Shown: positions 8,397 through 17,095 of the stretch, in pieces
Layout of the letters: each line of letters begins with the position of its first letter
Numbering within the stretch: position 1 is the stretch's first letter
NCBI GenBank assembly: GCA_019359285.1
Contig: JAHHHQ010000064.1
Span: 1-64,000 of the forward strand
Source of the DNA: Nodosilinea sp. WJT8-NPBG4
GTDB taxonomy: Bacteria > Cyanobacteriota > Cyanobacteriia > Phormidesmidales > Phormidesmidaceae
Reading direction: 5' to 3'
DNA: 64,000 nt
The notes under the pieces: model-generated
Told to the model about the DNA's origin: nothing
Seen by the model: the letters and a program-made list of their open reading frames with translations, nothing else
Databases searched by the model: none
Translations under genes and position numbers: made by a program

Positions 8397-9128
8397 ATGG
8401 TGGCCCCAACTCCAATCTCCCTACGCGACCAGCAGCACCCGATGATTCGGGGCTTAGCCGATCGCATTGAAGCCACCTGGCGGCAGTATCTCGACCTATC
8501 GCCCTACCACCTGCCCGAGGATCTCGGCTACATTGAGGGCCGCCTGGAGGGCGAACGACTGACCATTGAGAACCAGTGCTATCAAACCCCCCAGTTTCGC
8601 AAGCTGCATCTAGAGCTGGCCCGCGTGGGCAACAACCTGGACATTTTGCACTGCGTGATGTTTCCCCGCCCTGAATACGCTCTGCCCATGTTTGGCTGTG
8701 ACCTGGTGGGCGGACGCGGGCAGATTAGCGCCGCGATTGTCGATCTGTCGCCCGTGGGCAATGTCCTGCCGGCGGGCTATACCGCTGTTTTGGAAGCTCT
8801 GCCGGCTCAGAGCTTTAGCGAGGAGCGCGACCTGCCGGGTTGGGGCACCATTTTTTCGCCCTACTGCCGGTTTATTCGCCCAGCTAGCCCCGAGGAAGAA
8901 ACAGCTTTTATCGATCTGATTGCCACTTACCTAGCCCTGCACTGCCAACAGGCGATCGCCACCCCGGCAACTCCGGCCCAGCTAGAGAGCATTGTGGCCG
9001 GCCAGCGCAACTACTGCGAGCAACAGCAAAAGAACGACAAAACTCGGCGAGTGCTCGAAAAAGCCTTTGGCGACGTCTGGGCTGAGCGCTATATGACCAC
9101 TGTGCTGTTTGATTTACCGACGGTTTAA
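8397..9128 (+). CDS. pcyA: phycocyanobilin:ferredoxin oxidoreductase PcyA
   Basis: 243 aa. It is a ferredoxin-dependent bilin reductase that takes biliverdin IXalpha to phycocyanobilin by four-electron reduction, supplying phycobilisome and phytochrome chromophore. The conserved active-site residues are at E73 (KLHLEL), H85 (LDILHCVMFP) and D102 (FGCDLVGG), three positions before the Synechocystis numbering (E76, H88, D105). The C-terminus NDKTRRVLEKAFGDVWAERY is nearly invariant in the family. Single gene. Confidence 0.98.
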   Translation: MVAPTPISLRDQQHPMIRGLADRIEATWRQYLDLSPYHLPEDLGYIEGRLEGERLTIENQCYQTPQFRKLHLELARVGNNLDILHCVMFPRPEYALPMFGCDLVGGRGQISAAIVDLSPVGNVLPAGYTAVLEALPAQSFSEERDLPGWGTIFSPYCRFIRPASPEEETAFIDLIATYLALHCQQAIATPATPAQLESIVAGQRNYCEQQQKNDKTRRVLEKAFGDVWAERYMTTVLFDLPTV

Positions 9129-9203
9129 AGTCATCTGGAATTTAGCCCTTCCCTAAGCTCTGGGTTGACTAGAATAAGAAATCTTAGCCATAAAGCCGTC
9201 GCC

Positions 9204-9836
9204 ATGACCGTCAGCACCCCAGCACCCTTAGAGACCCTCAGCCCAGAAACCCTTAGCCTCACCACCGAGACCGAACTCGCCCCTCGCCGGGGTCGGCTGA
9301 TCGTGTTTACGGGCCCCAGTGGGGTGGGCAAGGGCACGCTGCTGCGGGCGCTGCGCCATCGCTATCCGGCGCTCAAGCTGTCGGTGTCAGCCACCACCCG
9401 ATCGCCCCGCCCCGGCGAGGTCAACGGCCAAGACTACTACTTCGTCAGCCGCGACGAATTTCGCGCCATGGTCGAGCAGGGGGAACTGCTGGAATGGGCC
9501 GAGTTTGCGGGCAACCTCTATGGCACCCCTAAAACCCCAGTGATCAAAGAGATTGAAGCCGGCCAGTGGGTGATTTTAGAAATTGAGCTAGAGGGCGCTC
9601 GCCAAGTGCGTGCTACCTTTCCCCATGCACTACAGCTGTTTGTGCTGCCCCCGTCGTTAGAAGAGCTAGAAAGCCGCATTCGCCTGCGGGGGAAGGATGC
9701 CGACGATGCTATTCAGCGGCGTCTTCAGCGGGCACTGGTTGAGATTGATGCCGCCTCAGAGTTTGACGAGCAAATCGTCAACGACGACCTAGAAGTGGCC
9801 CTTCAGCAGCTTGAGAACGCCATCTTTAAGGACTAA
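9204..9836 (+). CDS. gmk: guanylate kinase
   Basis: 210 aa from ATG 9204; an upstream TTG at 9165 would add 13 residues without support. The P-loop GPSGVGKGTLL follows a 29-residue variable N-terminus. Next come the GMP-binding SATTRSPRPGEVNGQDYYFV and the lid region around IRLRGKD. It phosphorylates GMP or dGMP to the diphosphate. Confidence 0.97.
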   Translation: MTVSTPAPLETLSPETLSLTTETELAPRRGRLIVFTGPSGVGKGTLLRALRHRYPALKLSVSATTRSPRPGEVNGQDYYFVSRDEFRAMVEQGELLEWAEFAGNLYGTPKTPVIKEIEAGQWVILEIELEGARQVRATFPHALQLFVLPPSLEELESRIRLRGKDADDAIQRRLQRALVEIDAASEFDEQIVNDDLEVALQQLENAIFKD

Positions 9837-9871
9837 ATCCCGTCTTCCCTAGCTCTCCAGCCTGGAAGATA

Positions 9872-9917
9872 TGCCGAAAAGATTTCCCTGGCCTAGGCCA
9901 GGGAAATCTTTTCGGCA
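9872..9917. terminator. 46-bp perfect palindrome between convergent gmk and DUF1499 genes
   Basis: 9872-9894 is the exact reverse complement of 9895-9917, with no loop. The position between two convergent stops suggests a bidirectional terminator, although no T-run follows; the arms contain internal TTTT/AAAA. In DNA it could extrude as a cruciform. Confidence 0.7.
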
Positions 9918-9938
9918 GGCAGTTAGAGCGGATCTGGT

Positions 9939-10475
9939 CTATTCAACGACCGATGCTGATACAAGGGCTTGGCGAATGGCTTCTATGCGTTTGCGGTTTG
10001 TCCCTCCATCAGACTGACCGAGGCGCGACGCCGATCGCACCTGAATGACTGGCGTAGACGGGTCAAGGTAAAACTCCACATCGTCCACAAAGCCCATCAG
10101 CTTGCTGGTGAACTCGGCGTAGAGGTAGCGATCAGTTTTCTCAATAATTTGGGTGCGAGACATGGCGTTGACCACGGCCTCTAGCAGAGCCATAGCTTGG
10201 GCAGGGTCGCCACTATAGGCCAAGGGGGCGATCGCATGTTTTGGATTGGCATCGCTCTCGCTGATCACACAGTTGGGGGTGTCGGGGCAGGGTGACAGCT
10301 TACCGTCTTTGACGCCTAAGTTCGTGGGGCGCTTACCTGCCAAACCGCCCATAAACGGTAGTACTCCCATCGGGCCATCATCCAAAGAAACAGCAGCGCT
10401 GGGGTATGCATTGCCCAGCAGAGTCATCATAACCAGAGCGACCCCAAAGACAAGACGAAAAACTGATCTCAGCAT
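9939..10475 (-). CDS. DUF1499 family protein, probably exported
   Basis: 178 aa. The N-terminal hydrophobic stretch (about 5-27) looks like a signal peptide ending near AYPSAA. The DUF1499 core follows: KLSPCPDTPNCVISE at about 60-74, then YLYAEFTSKLMGFVDDVEFY, then VIQVRSASRLGQSDGGTNRKRIE. The family has no established activity. Single gene. Confidence 0.9.
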   Translation of the reverse strand: MLRSVFRLVFGVALVMMTLLGNAYPSAAVSLDDGPMGVLPFMGGLAGKRPTNLGVKDGKLSPCPDTPNCVISESDANPKHAIAPLAYSGDPAQAMALLEAVVNAMSRTQIIEKTDRYLYAEFTSKLMGFVDDVEFYLDPSTPVIQVRSASRLGQSDGGTNRKRIEAIRQALVSASVVE

Positions 10476-10564
10476 GATGAAACGTTCAAATCCTTAGGTG
10501 GCTCTCTAGTAGGATAAAGCAGATGAGTTAGCTCCGAGACCAGCCCCCCTGCTAGAGGTTAACC

Positions 10565-11953
10565 ATGACTACCGTTGCCGCCACCACTCCCGTCGCCGAG
10601 CTACTACAACGTCAGCGGGCCTACTGGGCCACCGGGGCCACTCGCGGGCTCGACTTTCGCCTCGCCCAACTCAAAGCACTGCGGGCAGCGATCGTTAAGT
10701 ATCAGGCAGACATTATTGATGCGGTCAGGCAAGACCTAGGACGCCCTGAGTTTGAGGGCTACTTCGAGGTTGCCACCATCAGCGAGCTTGATCACGTGAT
10801 TAAGCATCTGCCCCGCTGGGTCAAACCTCGCAAGGCCTCGCTGCCCCTGAGCCAGCTGCCCGGTTCGGCCTGGGTGCAGCCCGAACCTCTGGGAGTGGCG
10901 CTGATTATTGGCCCCTGGAACTACCCGTTTCAGCTGATTGTGTCGCCGCTGATGGGAGCGATCGCCGCCGGCAACTGCGCCATGCTCAAACCCTCGGAGC
11001 TGTCCCCGGCCACATCTAAGGTGCTGGCTCGGCTGATAGCAGACACCTTTGACCCAGCCTACGTGGCCCTGGTGGAAGGCGGCACCGACACCGCCCAAGC
11101 GTTGCTAGCCGAAAAAATTGACCACATCTTTTTTACCGGCGGCGAGCGGATCGGCAAGATCGTGATGCAGGCAGCAGCCCAGCATCTCACGCCAGTCACC
11201 CTGGAGCTAGGCGGCAAAAGCCCCTGCATCATCGATGCCGACGTCAACCTGGAGGTGGCAGCGCGGCGCATTGTCTGGGGCAAATTTCTCAATGCTGGGC
11301 AGACCTGCGTGGCTCCCGACTATCTGCTCGTCGATGAGCGCGTTAAGGACGGTCTGGTGACAGCGCTCCAGCAGCGTATTCAGGCCTGCTATGGGGATGA
11401 CCCCGCCACCAGTCCTGATCTTTCGCGGGTGGTTAACGATCGCCAGTTTGACCGCCTAGCGGGCCTGCTGAACCAGGGCAACATCCTGGCGGGGGGCCAG
11501 CATAACCGGAGCGATCGCTACATCGCCCCCACCCTAATCGATGGCATCGGCTGGGATGCCTCGCTGATGCAGGAGGAGATCTTTGGCCCCATTTTGCCAA
11601 TTCTCCCCTATAAGGATTTGGGGGATGCGATTGCCGCTGTCAACCAGCAGCCTAAGCCCCTGGCACTGTATCTATTCACGCGCGATCGCCAGGTGCAGGA
11701 ACAGGTGCTCAATCGCACTACCGCTGGCTCAGTGTGCATCAACGACGTGATTTTGCAGATCGCCATTTGGGATTTACCCTTTGGCGGCGTTGGCAGCAGC
11801 GGTGTCGGCAGCTATCACGGTCAGCACAGCTTCAATACTTTCTCACACCTCAAGAGCGTGCTCAAAAAGCCCTTCTGGATGGATATGGACTGGCGCTACC
11901 CCCCCTACGGCGACAAGGTAAAGCTATTTCAAAAATTTATTGGGCTGTCCTAA
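10565..11953 (+). CDS. NAD(P)-dependent aldehyde dehydrogenase (ALDH3-like)
   Basis: 462 aa, short for ALDH and typical of the ALDH3/fatty-aldehyde group. The Rossmann region has IIGPWNYPF (114-122), LKPSE and FFTGGERIGK. The general base is E214 (LELGGKSP) and the nucleophile C248 (NAGQTCVAPDY). The C-terminus LPFGGVGSSGVGSYHG is complete. Relatives oxidise medium- and long-chain aldehydes; in cyanobacteria a close type (AldE/Slr0091) oxidises fatty and apocarotenoid aldehydes. Exact substrate not shown by sequence. Confidence 0.94.
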   Translation: MTTVAATTPVAELLQRQRAYWATGATRGLDFRLAQLKALRAAIVKYQADIIDAVRQDLGRPEFEGYFEVATISELDHVIKHLPRWVKPRKASLPLSQLPGSAWVQPEPLGVALIIGPWNYPFQLIVSPLMGAIAAGNCAMLKPSELSPATSKVLARLIADTFDPAYVALVEGGTDTAQALLAEKIDHIFFTGGERIGKIVMQAAAQHLTPVTLELGGKSPCIIDADVNLEVAARRIVWGKFLNAGQTCVAPDYLLVDERVKDGLVTALQQRIQACYGDDPATSPDLSRVVNDRQFDRLAGLLNQGNILAGGQHNRSDRYIAPTLIDGIGWDASLMQEEIFGPILPILPYKDLGDAIAAVNQQPKPLALYLFTRDRQVQEQVLNRTTAGSVCINDVILQIAIWDLPFGGVGSSGVGSYHGQHSFNTFSHLKSVLKKPFWMDMDWRYPPYGDKVKLFQKFIGLS

Positions 11954-12012
11954 TGTCAGCGTTAGATAAGCACCAGGTGCCCAGATTTTGATTGGGCGAA
12001 AGTAAAGCCACA

Positions 12013-12333
12013 ATGAAACTGCAAGGAACTATTCTAATTCCCGAGGCCAAGCTTACTGACTACTTGTTGGTTCTACGCTCAGAAGATGACAAATCTAAAC
12101 TTCTTGCCCAAGTCGGATTTACTCAAGACAATCCTAACCGACTTAAACAAGCCATTTTCAACTTGATAAAAACCCAAGATGCTATCTCAGACCGCCAGGA
12201 TAAGTACGGCACATACTACTTGATTGAAGGCCCGCTAATTGGCCCTAATGGCACCCTGCTTGTTGTTACAGTTTGGATAAAACGTGCTAAAGACGGCATC
12301 ATTCAGTTCGTCACTCTAAAGCCAAAACGATGA
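12013..12333 (+). CDS. DUF6883 family protein
   Basis: 106 aa from ATG 12013; a TTG at 11992 would add seven residues. The pattern IPEAKLTDYLL...DKSKLLAQVGFT...DRQDKYGTYYLIEGPLIGPNGTLLVVTVW matches the DUF6883 family as I know it. Its last codon overlaps the next gene (12330) by 4 nt, so the two are co-translated. Base composition is lower in GC than the neighbours, suggesting an accessory module. Function unknown; a toxin-antitoxin or immunity role is only a guess. Confidence 0.8.
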   Translation: MKLQGTILIPEAKLTDYLLVLRSEDDKSKLLAQVGFTQDNPNRLKQAIFNLIKTQDAISDRQDKYGTYYLIEGPLIGPNGTLLVVTVWIKRAKDGIIQFVTLKPKR

Positions 12334-12587
12334 AAGAGACCAAAATTCCACTTTATAGCCGCGTCTCGCTCAATCGAGACTTTCCTGAGTACAACCTCAG
12401 ACAGGGCGATATTGCTACCTTTATCGACACTGTTCCAGATCCTGAAGATGGCGAAGATGGTTATATTCTCGAAGTCTTTAATGCTCTGGGCGAATCCATT
12501 GATGTCGTTACAGTTGCCAAATCAGCGATCGCACCGCTGCGATCAGATGAAATTCTTGCCGTGCGCTCTTTGGTAAAGGCGATATAG
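12330..12587 (+). CDS. DUF4926 family protein
   Basis: 85 aa, starting inside the stop of the DUF6883 gene (ATGA). It is a small beta-rich domain with LYSRVSLNRDFPEYNLRQGDIATFID and GYILEVFNALGESIDVVTV, the DUF4926 signature. It commonly sits beside DUF6883 genes in cyanobacteria. Together they look like a mobile two-gene cassette inserted between an aldehyde dehydrogenase and an amidohydrolase. Confidence 0.85.
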   Translation: MKETKIPLYSRVSLNRDFPEYNLRQGDIATFIDTVPDPEDGEDGYILEVFNALGESIDVVTVAKSAIAPLRSDEILAVRSLVKAI

Positions 12588-12790
12588 ACATCGTCTACGG
12601 CTCTACTTCCAATGACAACTCCAACAAAGTATTTCCTCTAGATTCCTAGGCGAAGCCTTAAGCGGCGTATAAAAAAGCGTTACTACGCCGTTCACCATCA
12701 CAAAATCTAAATTTAGCCAAGCAAAAATATTGCCATTTAGGGGTACCTGCTATAGTCCGCTTCAACCGTTGCGTCGCGGGGCTACCCACA

Positions 12791-14149
12791 GTGCCAACTC
12801 TTCTGGTCAAAAACGCTCATACCCTGGTCACTATGGATGACCAGCGGCGAGAAATTCGCTCTGGGGCGCTGTTCATTCGCGACCACGTGATTGAGCAGGT
12901 GGGCACTACTGAAGAACTTCCTCAGAGTGCAGATCGGGTGCTCGATTTGGGCGATCGCCACCTGGTGTTGCCCGGCCTGGTCAACACTCACCACCACTTT
13001 TTTCAGACCCTCACTCGGGTAGTGCCGGGGGCACAAAACTCGTCACTGTTCGACTGGCTCAGCACTCTCTACCCACTGTGGCAGCAGCTCACCCCTGAGG
13101 CGATCGCCCTCAGCGCCCAGGTGGCTACTGCCGAGCTGATCTACTCGGGCTGCACCACCGCCAGCGACCACCTCTACCTCTTCCCCAACGACTGCACGTT
13201 GGATGATGAAATCGAAGCGGTGCGCCAAACCGGCCTGCGGTTCCATGCCAGCCGAGGCAGCATGAGCGTGGGCGAAAGCAAAGGCGGCCTGCCCCCCGAC
13301 TCGATTGTGGAAGCCGAGGCCAACATCCTCAAAGACTCCCAGCGGCTGATTGAGCAGTACCACGACAACGACCCCTACGCCCTGGTACGCATTACCCTGG
13401 CCCCCTGCTCGCCCTTTAGCGTCTCGACGGAGCTGATGCGCGAGTCGGCCGCCCTGGCCCGCAGTTACCCTGGCGTGCGGCTGCATACCCACCTAGCCGA
13501 AAACAACTCCGACGTTACCTACAGCCTAGATACCTTTGGTCTCACCCCCGGCGACTACGCCGCCTCTGTGGGCTGGCTGGGGGAAGATGTTTGGCACGCC
13601 CACTGCGTTAAGCTCGACGACAAAGCAATCCACAGCTTTGGCCAGACCGGTACTGGGGTGGCCCACTGCCCCTGTAGCAACATGCGACTAGCCAGCGGTA
13701 TGGCCCCGCTCAGAAAAATGCTGGATCAGAACGTACCCGTGGGCCTAGGGGTCGACGGGTCGGCCTCTAACGACGGCAGCCACCTGCTAGCCGAGGCCCG
13801 CCAAGCCTTTCTCATGGCCCGCGTGCGCGAAGAAGATGCCGGAGCGCTAACCGCCCGTGAAGCGTTAGACATTGCTACTCGCGGCGGGGCCAAAGTACTA
13901 GGTCGCAACGATATTGGCTACCTGGCCCCCGGCATGGCGGCCGATTTTATTACCGTGAATCTCGATCGCCTGGGGCTGTCGGGCACCGCCTACGACCCCG
14001 TCGCCGCGCTAATTTTCTGCGTGATTGATCGCGTCGACTACAGCTTCATCCACGGCAGAGAGGTGCTCAACCCCGAGGGATTGCTAACGCTGGATTTGCC
14101 GGTGGTGCTGGAAAAGCACAGGGCGGTGGCGCGATCGCTTGTCGCTTAG
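12791..14149 (+). CDS. amidohydrolase of the 8-oxoguanine/triazine deaminase type
   Basis: 452 aa with a GTG start at 12791. It has the metal-dependent amidohydrolase fold: NTHHHFFQ (first two metal His), HTHLAENNSD (third His and catalytic Glu), WHAHCVKL (fourth His) and GLGVDGSASND (metal Asp). The HTHLAEN...HCPCSNMRLASG arrangement fits the 8-oxoguanine deaminase / AtzB-TrzN branch. It probably deaminates an oxidised purine or related heterocycle. A Rieske protein gene follows on the same strand. Confidence 0.88.
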   Translation: MPTLLVKNAHTLVTMDDQRREIRSGALFIRDHVIEQVGTTEELPQSADRVLDLGDRHLVLPGLVNTHHHFFQTLTRVVPGAQNSSLFDWLSTLYPLWQQLTPEAIALSAQVATAELIYSGCTTASDHLYLFPNDCTLDDEIEAVRQTGLRFHASRGSMSVGESKGGLPPDSIVEAEANILKDSQRLIEQYHDNDPYALVRITLAPCSPFSVSTELMRESAALARSYPGVRLHTHLAENNSDVTYSLDTFGLTPGDYAASVGWLGEDVWHAHCVKLDDKAIHSFGQTGTGVAHCPCSNMRLASGMAPLRKMLDQNVPVGLGVDGSASNDGSHLLAEARQAFLMARVREEDAGALTAREALDIATRGGAKVLGRNDIGYLAPGMAADFITVNLDRLGLSGTAYDPVAALIFCVIDRVDYSFIHGREVLNPEGLLTLDLPVVLEKHRAVARSLVA

Positions 14150-14335
14150 TACGAGGCGAGAGAAATCTGCCAACTATCGCCGCCCAAGCGAGACACCTGC
14201 GGCAAGCCAGAGGCTGGCGCAACGGTGACGTTACGCCGTGAAGTGTTAGGGCAGCATCAGCTATTGGCACGAGCTAGGGACATACACACTTTGCAATATG
14301 CTTCTGCCGTCAACAAATGCTGGACGGCCCAGCCG

Positions 14336-16075
14336 GTGTCTTCTGCCACTTCCCTAGTTCGTGCAGCTACTCTAGTCGATCTGGCTCAAAAAGGTAGCCT
14401 TCGGGTTCAGTTGCAGGGGCACATCATTGCCCTGTTTTATACCGACGGTCAGGTCTATGCCATTGATAACCGCTGTCCCCACATGGGGTTTCCGTTGCAG
14501 GGCAGTGTTTGCAAAGATGGCATTCTCACCTGTCCGTGGCACTATGCTCGCTTTGATCTGGCCAGCGGTGGCACTTTCGATGCCTGGGCTGATGATGTGC
14601 GGGCCTTTCCGGTGCACCTTCAGGACGGAGAGATCTGGCTGGATTTGTCGCCCCAGGTGGATGGGCGATCGCACCAACGACAGCGTCTCCAGGATGGTCT
14701 GGAGCAGACCCTGTCGCTGGTGATTGCCAAATCGGTAATTGCCTTGCTGGCTGAGGAGGTTCCCGCCCGTGAGCCCTTTCAAGTGGGGTTGGCGTTTGGC
14801 ACTCGCCACCTCAAGTCTGGCTGGGATACGGGGTTAACCATCCTAACGGCCCTGATGAATTTGCTGCCCACCCTGGAGGAGGGCGATCGCCCGCGAGCTT
14901 TGTATCAAGGTTTATCTGCCGTAGCCCGAGACAGTGCTGGGGCCCCGCCCCACTTTCCCGTGCATCCCCTGCTCCAGACGCAGCCAGACTTTGCCACCCT
15001 CAAAGCTTGGTTTCGTCAGTTCATTGAACGGCGCGACAGCGAGGCGGCAGAACGCTGTGTGTTAACCGCCGTCCGGGCTAAACTTTCCCCCGCCCAAATT
15101 GCCGAGATGCTGTTTGCTGCCGCCACCGACCATCGCTACCTCGACGAGGGCCATACGCTAGATTTCATCAATAAGGCCCTGGAGGCACTGGATCAGGTGC
15201 AATGGCAGGAGGCAGAACCCGTGCTCGCCAGCCTGATGCCGTGCCTAGCCCAGGCCACTCGCATGGAAGAGGCTAACGCCTGGCGCTACCCGGTGGATTT
15301 GGTCGCTATGGTAGAGACCGCCTTTGCAGCCCTACCTGCTACCTTAGAGACTGGCCAGGCTCAACGGGGGCAATGGTCAGGGGCATCTGAGCTACTGTCT
15401 TTGCTCCTGGGGGATGACCCTCAGGCCACCGTAACCGCTCTGGTCGACGCCCTCCGCCAGGGCTGCACCGAGCCCCAACTGGCCAGCCTCGTCACCTACG
15501 CGGCGGCTCTGCGGGTAGCTCAGTTCAACACCAATAACGACCACGGCGACTGGAACGCGGCCCACCACCCCTTTACCTACGCCAATGCGGTACTCCAGGG
15601 GCTGACGCGCTGCCCTAGTCCCGATCTGCTGCGGGGAGTCTTTGATGCCGCCATGGCGGTATACCTAAACCGTTTCCTCAACGTGCCCTCGGCCCGCCTG
15701 CCCGATGCCAACGACACCGTAGACGACCCCGAGGCGCTGCTCACGCAGCTGTCAGACTTGTTGGATCGGCAACAGCAGGTGCAGGCCATGGGCAAGCTGG
15801 TAGCCCAATACCTCTACAGCGGTGGCAACCCGCAGCGGTTGATGGCGCGGCTGGGTCAGTTGATGCTGCGAGAAGATCGCAATTTCCACGTGATTCAATC
15901 CCTAGAAGCCGCCTTTCAGCTCTATGCGGCCCTGGACCACGGCCCTGAGGGCATCAATGCCCTGGTAGCTGCGGCCCGATACCTGGCGGCCCACTCGCCA
16001 ACGACGCGATCGCAGGCCCAAACCTACGACATTGCCTACCGTCTGCACCGGGGCGATCGGCTGTTTGAAGGTTGA
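14336..16075 (+). CDS. Rieske [2Fe-2S] protein with large helical C-terminal domain
   Basis: 579 aa from GTG 14336. The frame continues to 14225, but those 37 codons have intergenic-like composition and no similarity. The Rieske ligands are C47-P-H49 and C66-PW-H69, spaced as in Rieske ferredoxin domains. The remaining 460 residues are mostly alpha-helical, rich in Ala, Leu and Gln, with a HGDWNAAHHPFTYANAV segment. I recognise no named domain there. With the preceding amidohydrolase it could form a catabolic or repair pair, but no oxygenase mononuclear-iron motif (D/E-x3-D-x2-H-x4-H) was noted. Confidence 0.82.
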   Translation: MSSATSLVRAATLVDLAQKGSLRVQLQGHIIALFYTDGQVYAIDNRCPHMGFPLQGSVCKDGILTCPWHYARFDLASGGTFDAWADDVRAFPVHLQDGEIWLDLSPQVDGRSHQRQRLQDGLEQTLSLVIAKSVIALLAEEVPAREPFQVGLAFGTRHLKSGWDTGLTILTALMNLLPTLEEGDRPRALYQGLSAVARDSAGAPPHFPVHPLLQTQPDFATLKAWFRQFIERRDSEAAERCVLTAVRAKLSPAQIAEMLFAAATDHRYLDEGHTLDFINKALEALDQVQWQEAEPVLASLMPCLAQATRMEEANAWRYPVDLVAMVETAFAALPATLETGQAQRGQWSGASELLSLLLGDDPQATVTALVDALRQGCTEPQLASLVTYAAALRVAQFNTNNDHGDWNAAHHPFTYANAVLQGLTRCPSPDLLRGVFDAAMAVYLNRFLNVPSARLPDANDTVDDPEALLTQLSDLLDRQQQVQAMGKLVAQYLYSGGNPQRLMARLGQLMLREDRNFHVIQSLEAAFQLYAALDHGPEGINALVAAARYLAAHSPTTRSQAQTYDIAYRLHRGDRLFEG

Positions 16076-16140
16076 CTTATCGGTCTACACTAACTCGGGC
16101 AGCGACGACAGCATCTGGATTGAAAACCTGAAATAGTTAG

Positions 16141-16908
16141 CTACCGCGCCTGCACTAGCAAAAACCCCCGTGTCTTGCCCGACACCGAATCTATCGTGTT
16201 GGTAGACTCCCATAGCGTTTCAGCCTGCACCCACACGGGTGGGTACTTGTAACGCGACACATCCAAAATCAAAAATTGGTCGGTGTCAGCATCGTAGGCA
16301 GCAACGGGCGAAATGTGGCCACCGCTTTCCTGACCGATCGCCCGGCGCAAGTAGTTGATCAGCACGTAGCTGTCGGGGGTCTCTAGATTGGCGCGAATCA
16401 AGTTGCGAAATTCCTCTAGGCTCACATCGCTGCCGTGGTGGATTTCGGCCTGCACTGGATAAGTTTCGAGAATCCCTGCAAGTTCTGCCAAAGTGAGGCC
16501 TTGACGGGCGATCGCATCCCTAGCAATAATCGCCTCGGTCTGCTCGTTAAACACATTCTCCTGAGTGAAGTAATTCCGCTCCCACTCTGGGGCTAGCGGA
16601 GCCGGAATCCCTAGTGCGTTGAGCACCATCACCATGCTCGCCACCCCGCAAAAGGCCTGGTTCACCTGAGTCACAAACTGGCTCGTGAGCGGTACATAAT
16701 CCGCCAGAGCCTCACTGTCTCGTAGCAGCCTCTGACCCTCTGCCGAGGTCAACGGAACCAGGTGGTCAGGCAGGGGCAACGTTTCAGAAGCCAGCGGCTT
16801 AGCGATCAGGGTTACTCCCAGCGCCGTCAGCAGAGCAATGATTTTGGGTTGGCGGCGGGCGATCGTCAGCATTGGCAATAGCGGGTTCTGCAAGGACATT
16901 GCTGTCAT
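16141..16908 (-). CDS. phytochelatin synthase-like cysteine protease, exported
   Basis: 255 aa. A hydrophobic N-terminal stretch (about 21-40) looks like a signal peptide or anchor. The papain-like triad is visible: C87 (QVNQAFCGVASM), H198 (GGHISPVAAYD) and D216 (ILDVSRYKYPPVWV). It is about half the length of plant phytochelatin synthases, as for the Nostoc enzyme alr0975, which mainly removes the glycine of glutathione or its conjugates. A dyad at 16916-16947 lies just before the start. Confidence 0.88.
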   Translation of the reverse strand: MTAMSLQNPLLPMLTIARRQPKIIALLTALGVTLIAKPLASETLPLPDHLVPLTSAEGQRLLRDSEALADYVPLTSQFVTQVNQAFCGVASMVMVLNALGIPAPLAPEWERNYFTQENVFNEQTEAIIARDAIARQGLTLAELAGILETYPVQAEIHHGSDVSLEEFRNLIRANLETPDSYVLINYLRRAIGQESGGHISPVAAYDADTDQFLILDVSRYKYPPVWVQAETLWESTNTIDSVSGKTRGFLLVQAR

Positions 16909-16915
16909 GGGTTTA

Positions 16916-16947
16916 GTCCATGATTAAAACTAATGTAAGTCATGGAC
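16916..16947. promoter_or_regulatory. 8-bp inverted repeat upstream of the phytochelatin-synthase-like gene
   Basis: GTCCATGA (16916-16923) and TCATGGAC (16940-16947) are perfect reverse complements with a 16-nt A/T-rich spacer, 8 nt before the ATG on the minus strand. It could be a repressor site or an RNA hairpin near the ribosome binding region. The regulator is unknown. Confidence 0.4.
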
Positions 16948-17095
16948 AGATAGTTCTATCTCAACGCTAAAGAACCTATGGGACAGTGGCAATTCTACGA
17001 GCTTCAGAAGTTAGTCAAAATGCCGAAGCAGAACATCGCTATCATCAATAGGGAGCCGGAGATAATACCTGCCGCTAGCGATATAAGTCTCAACT

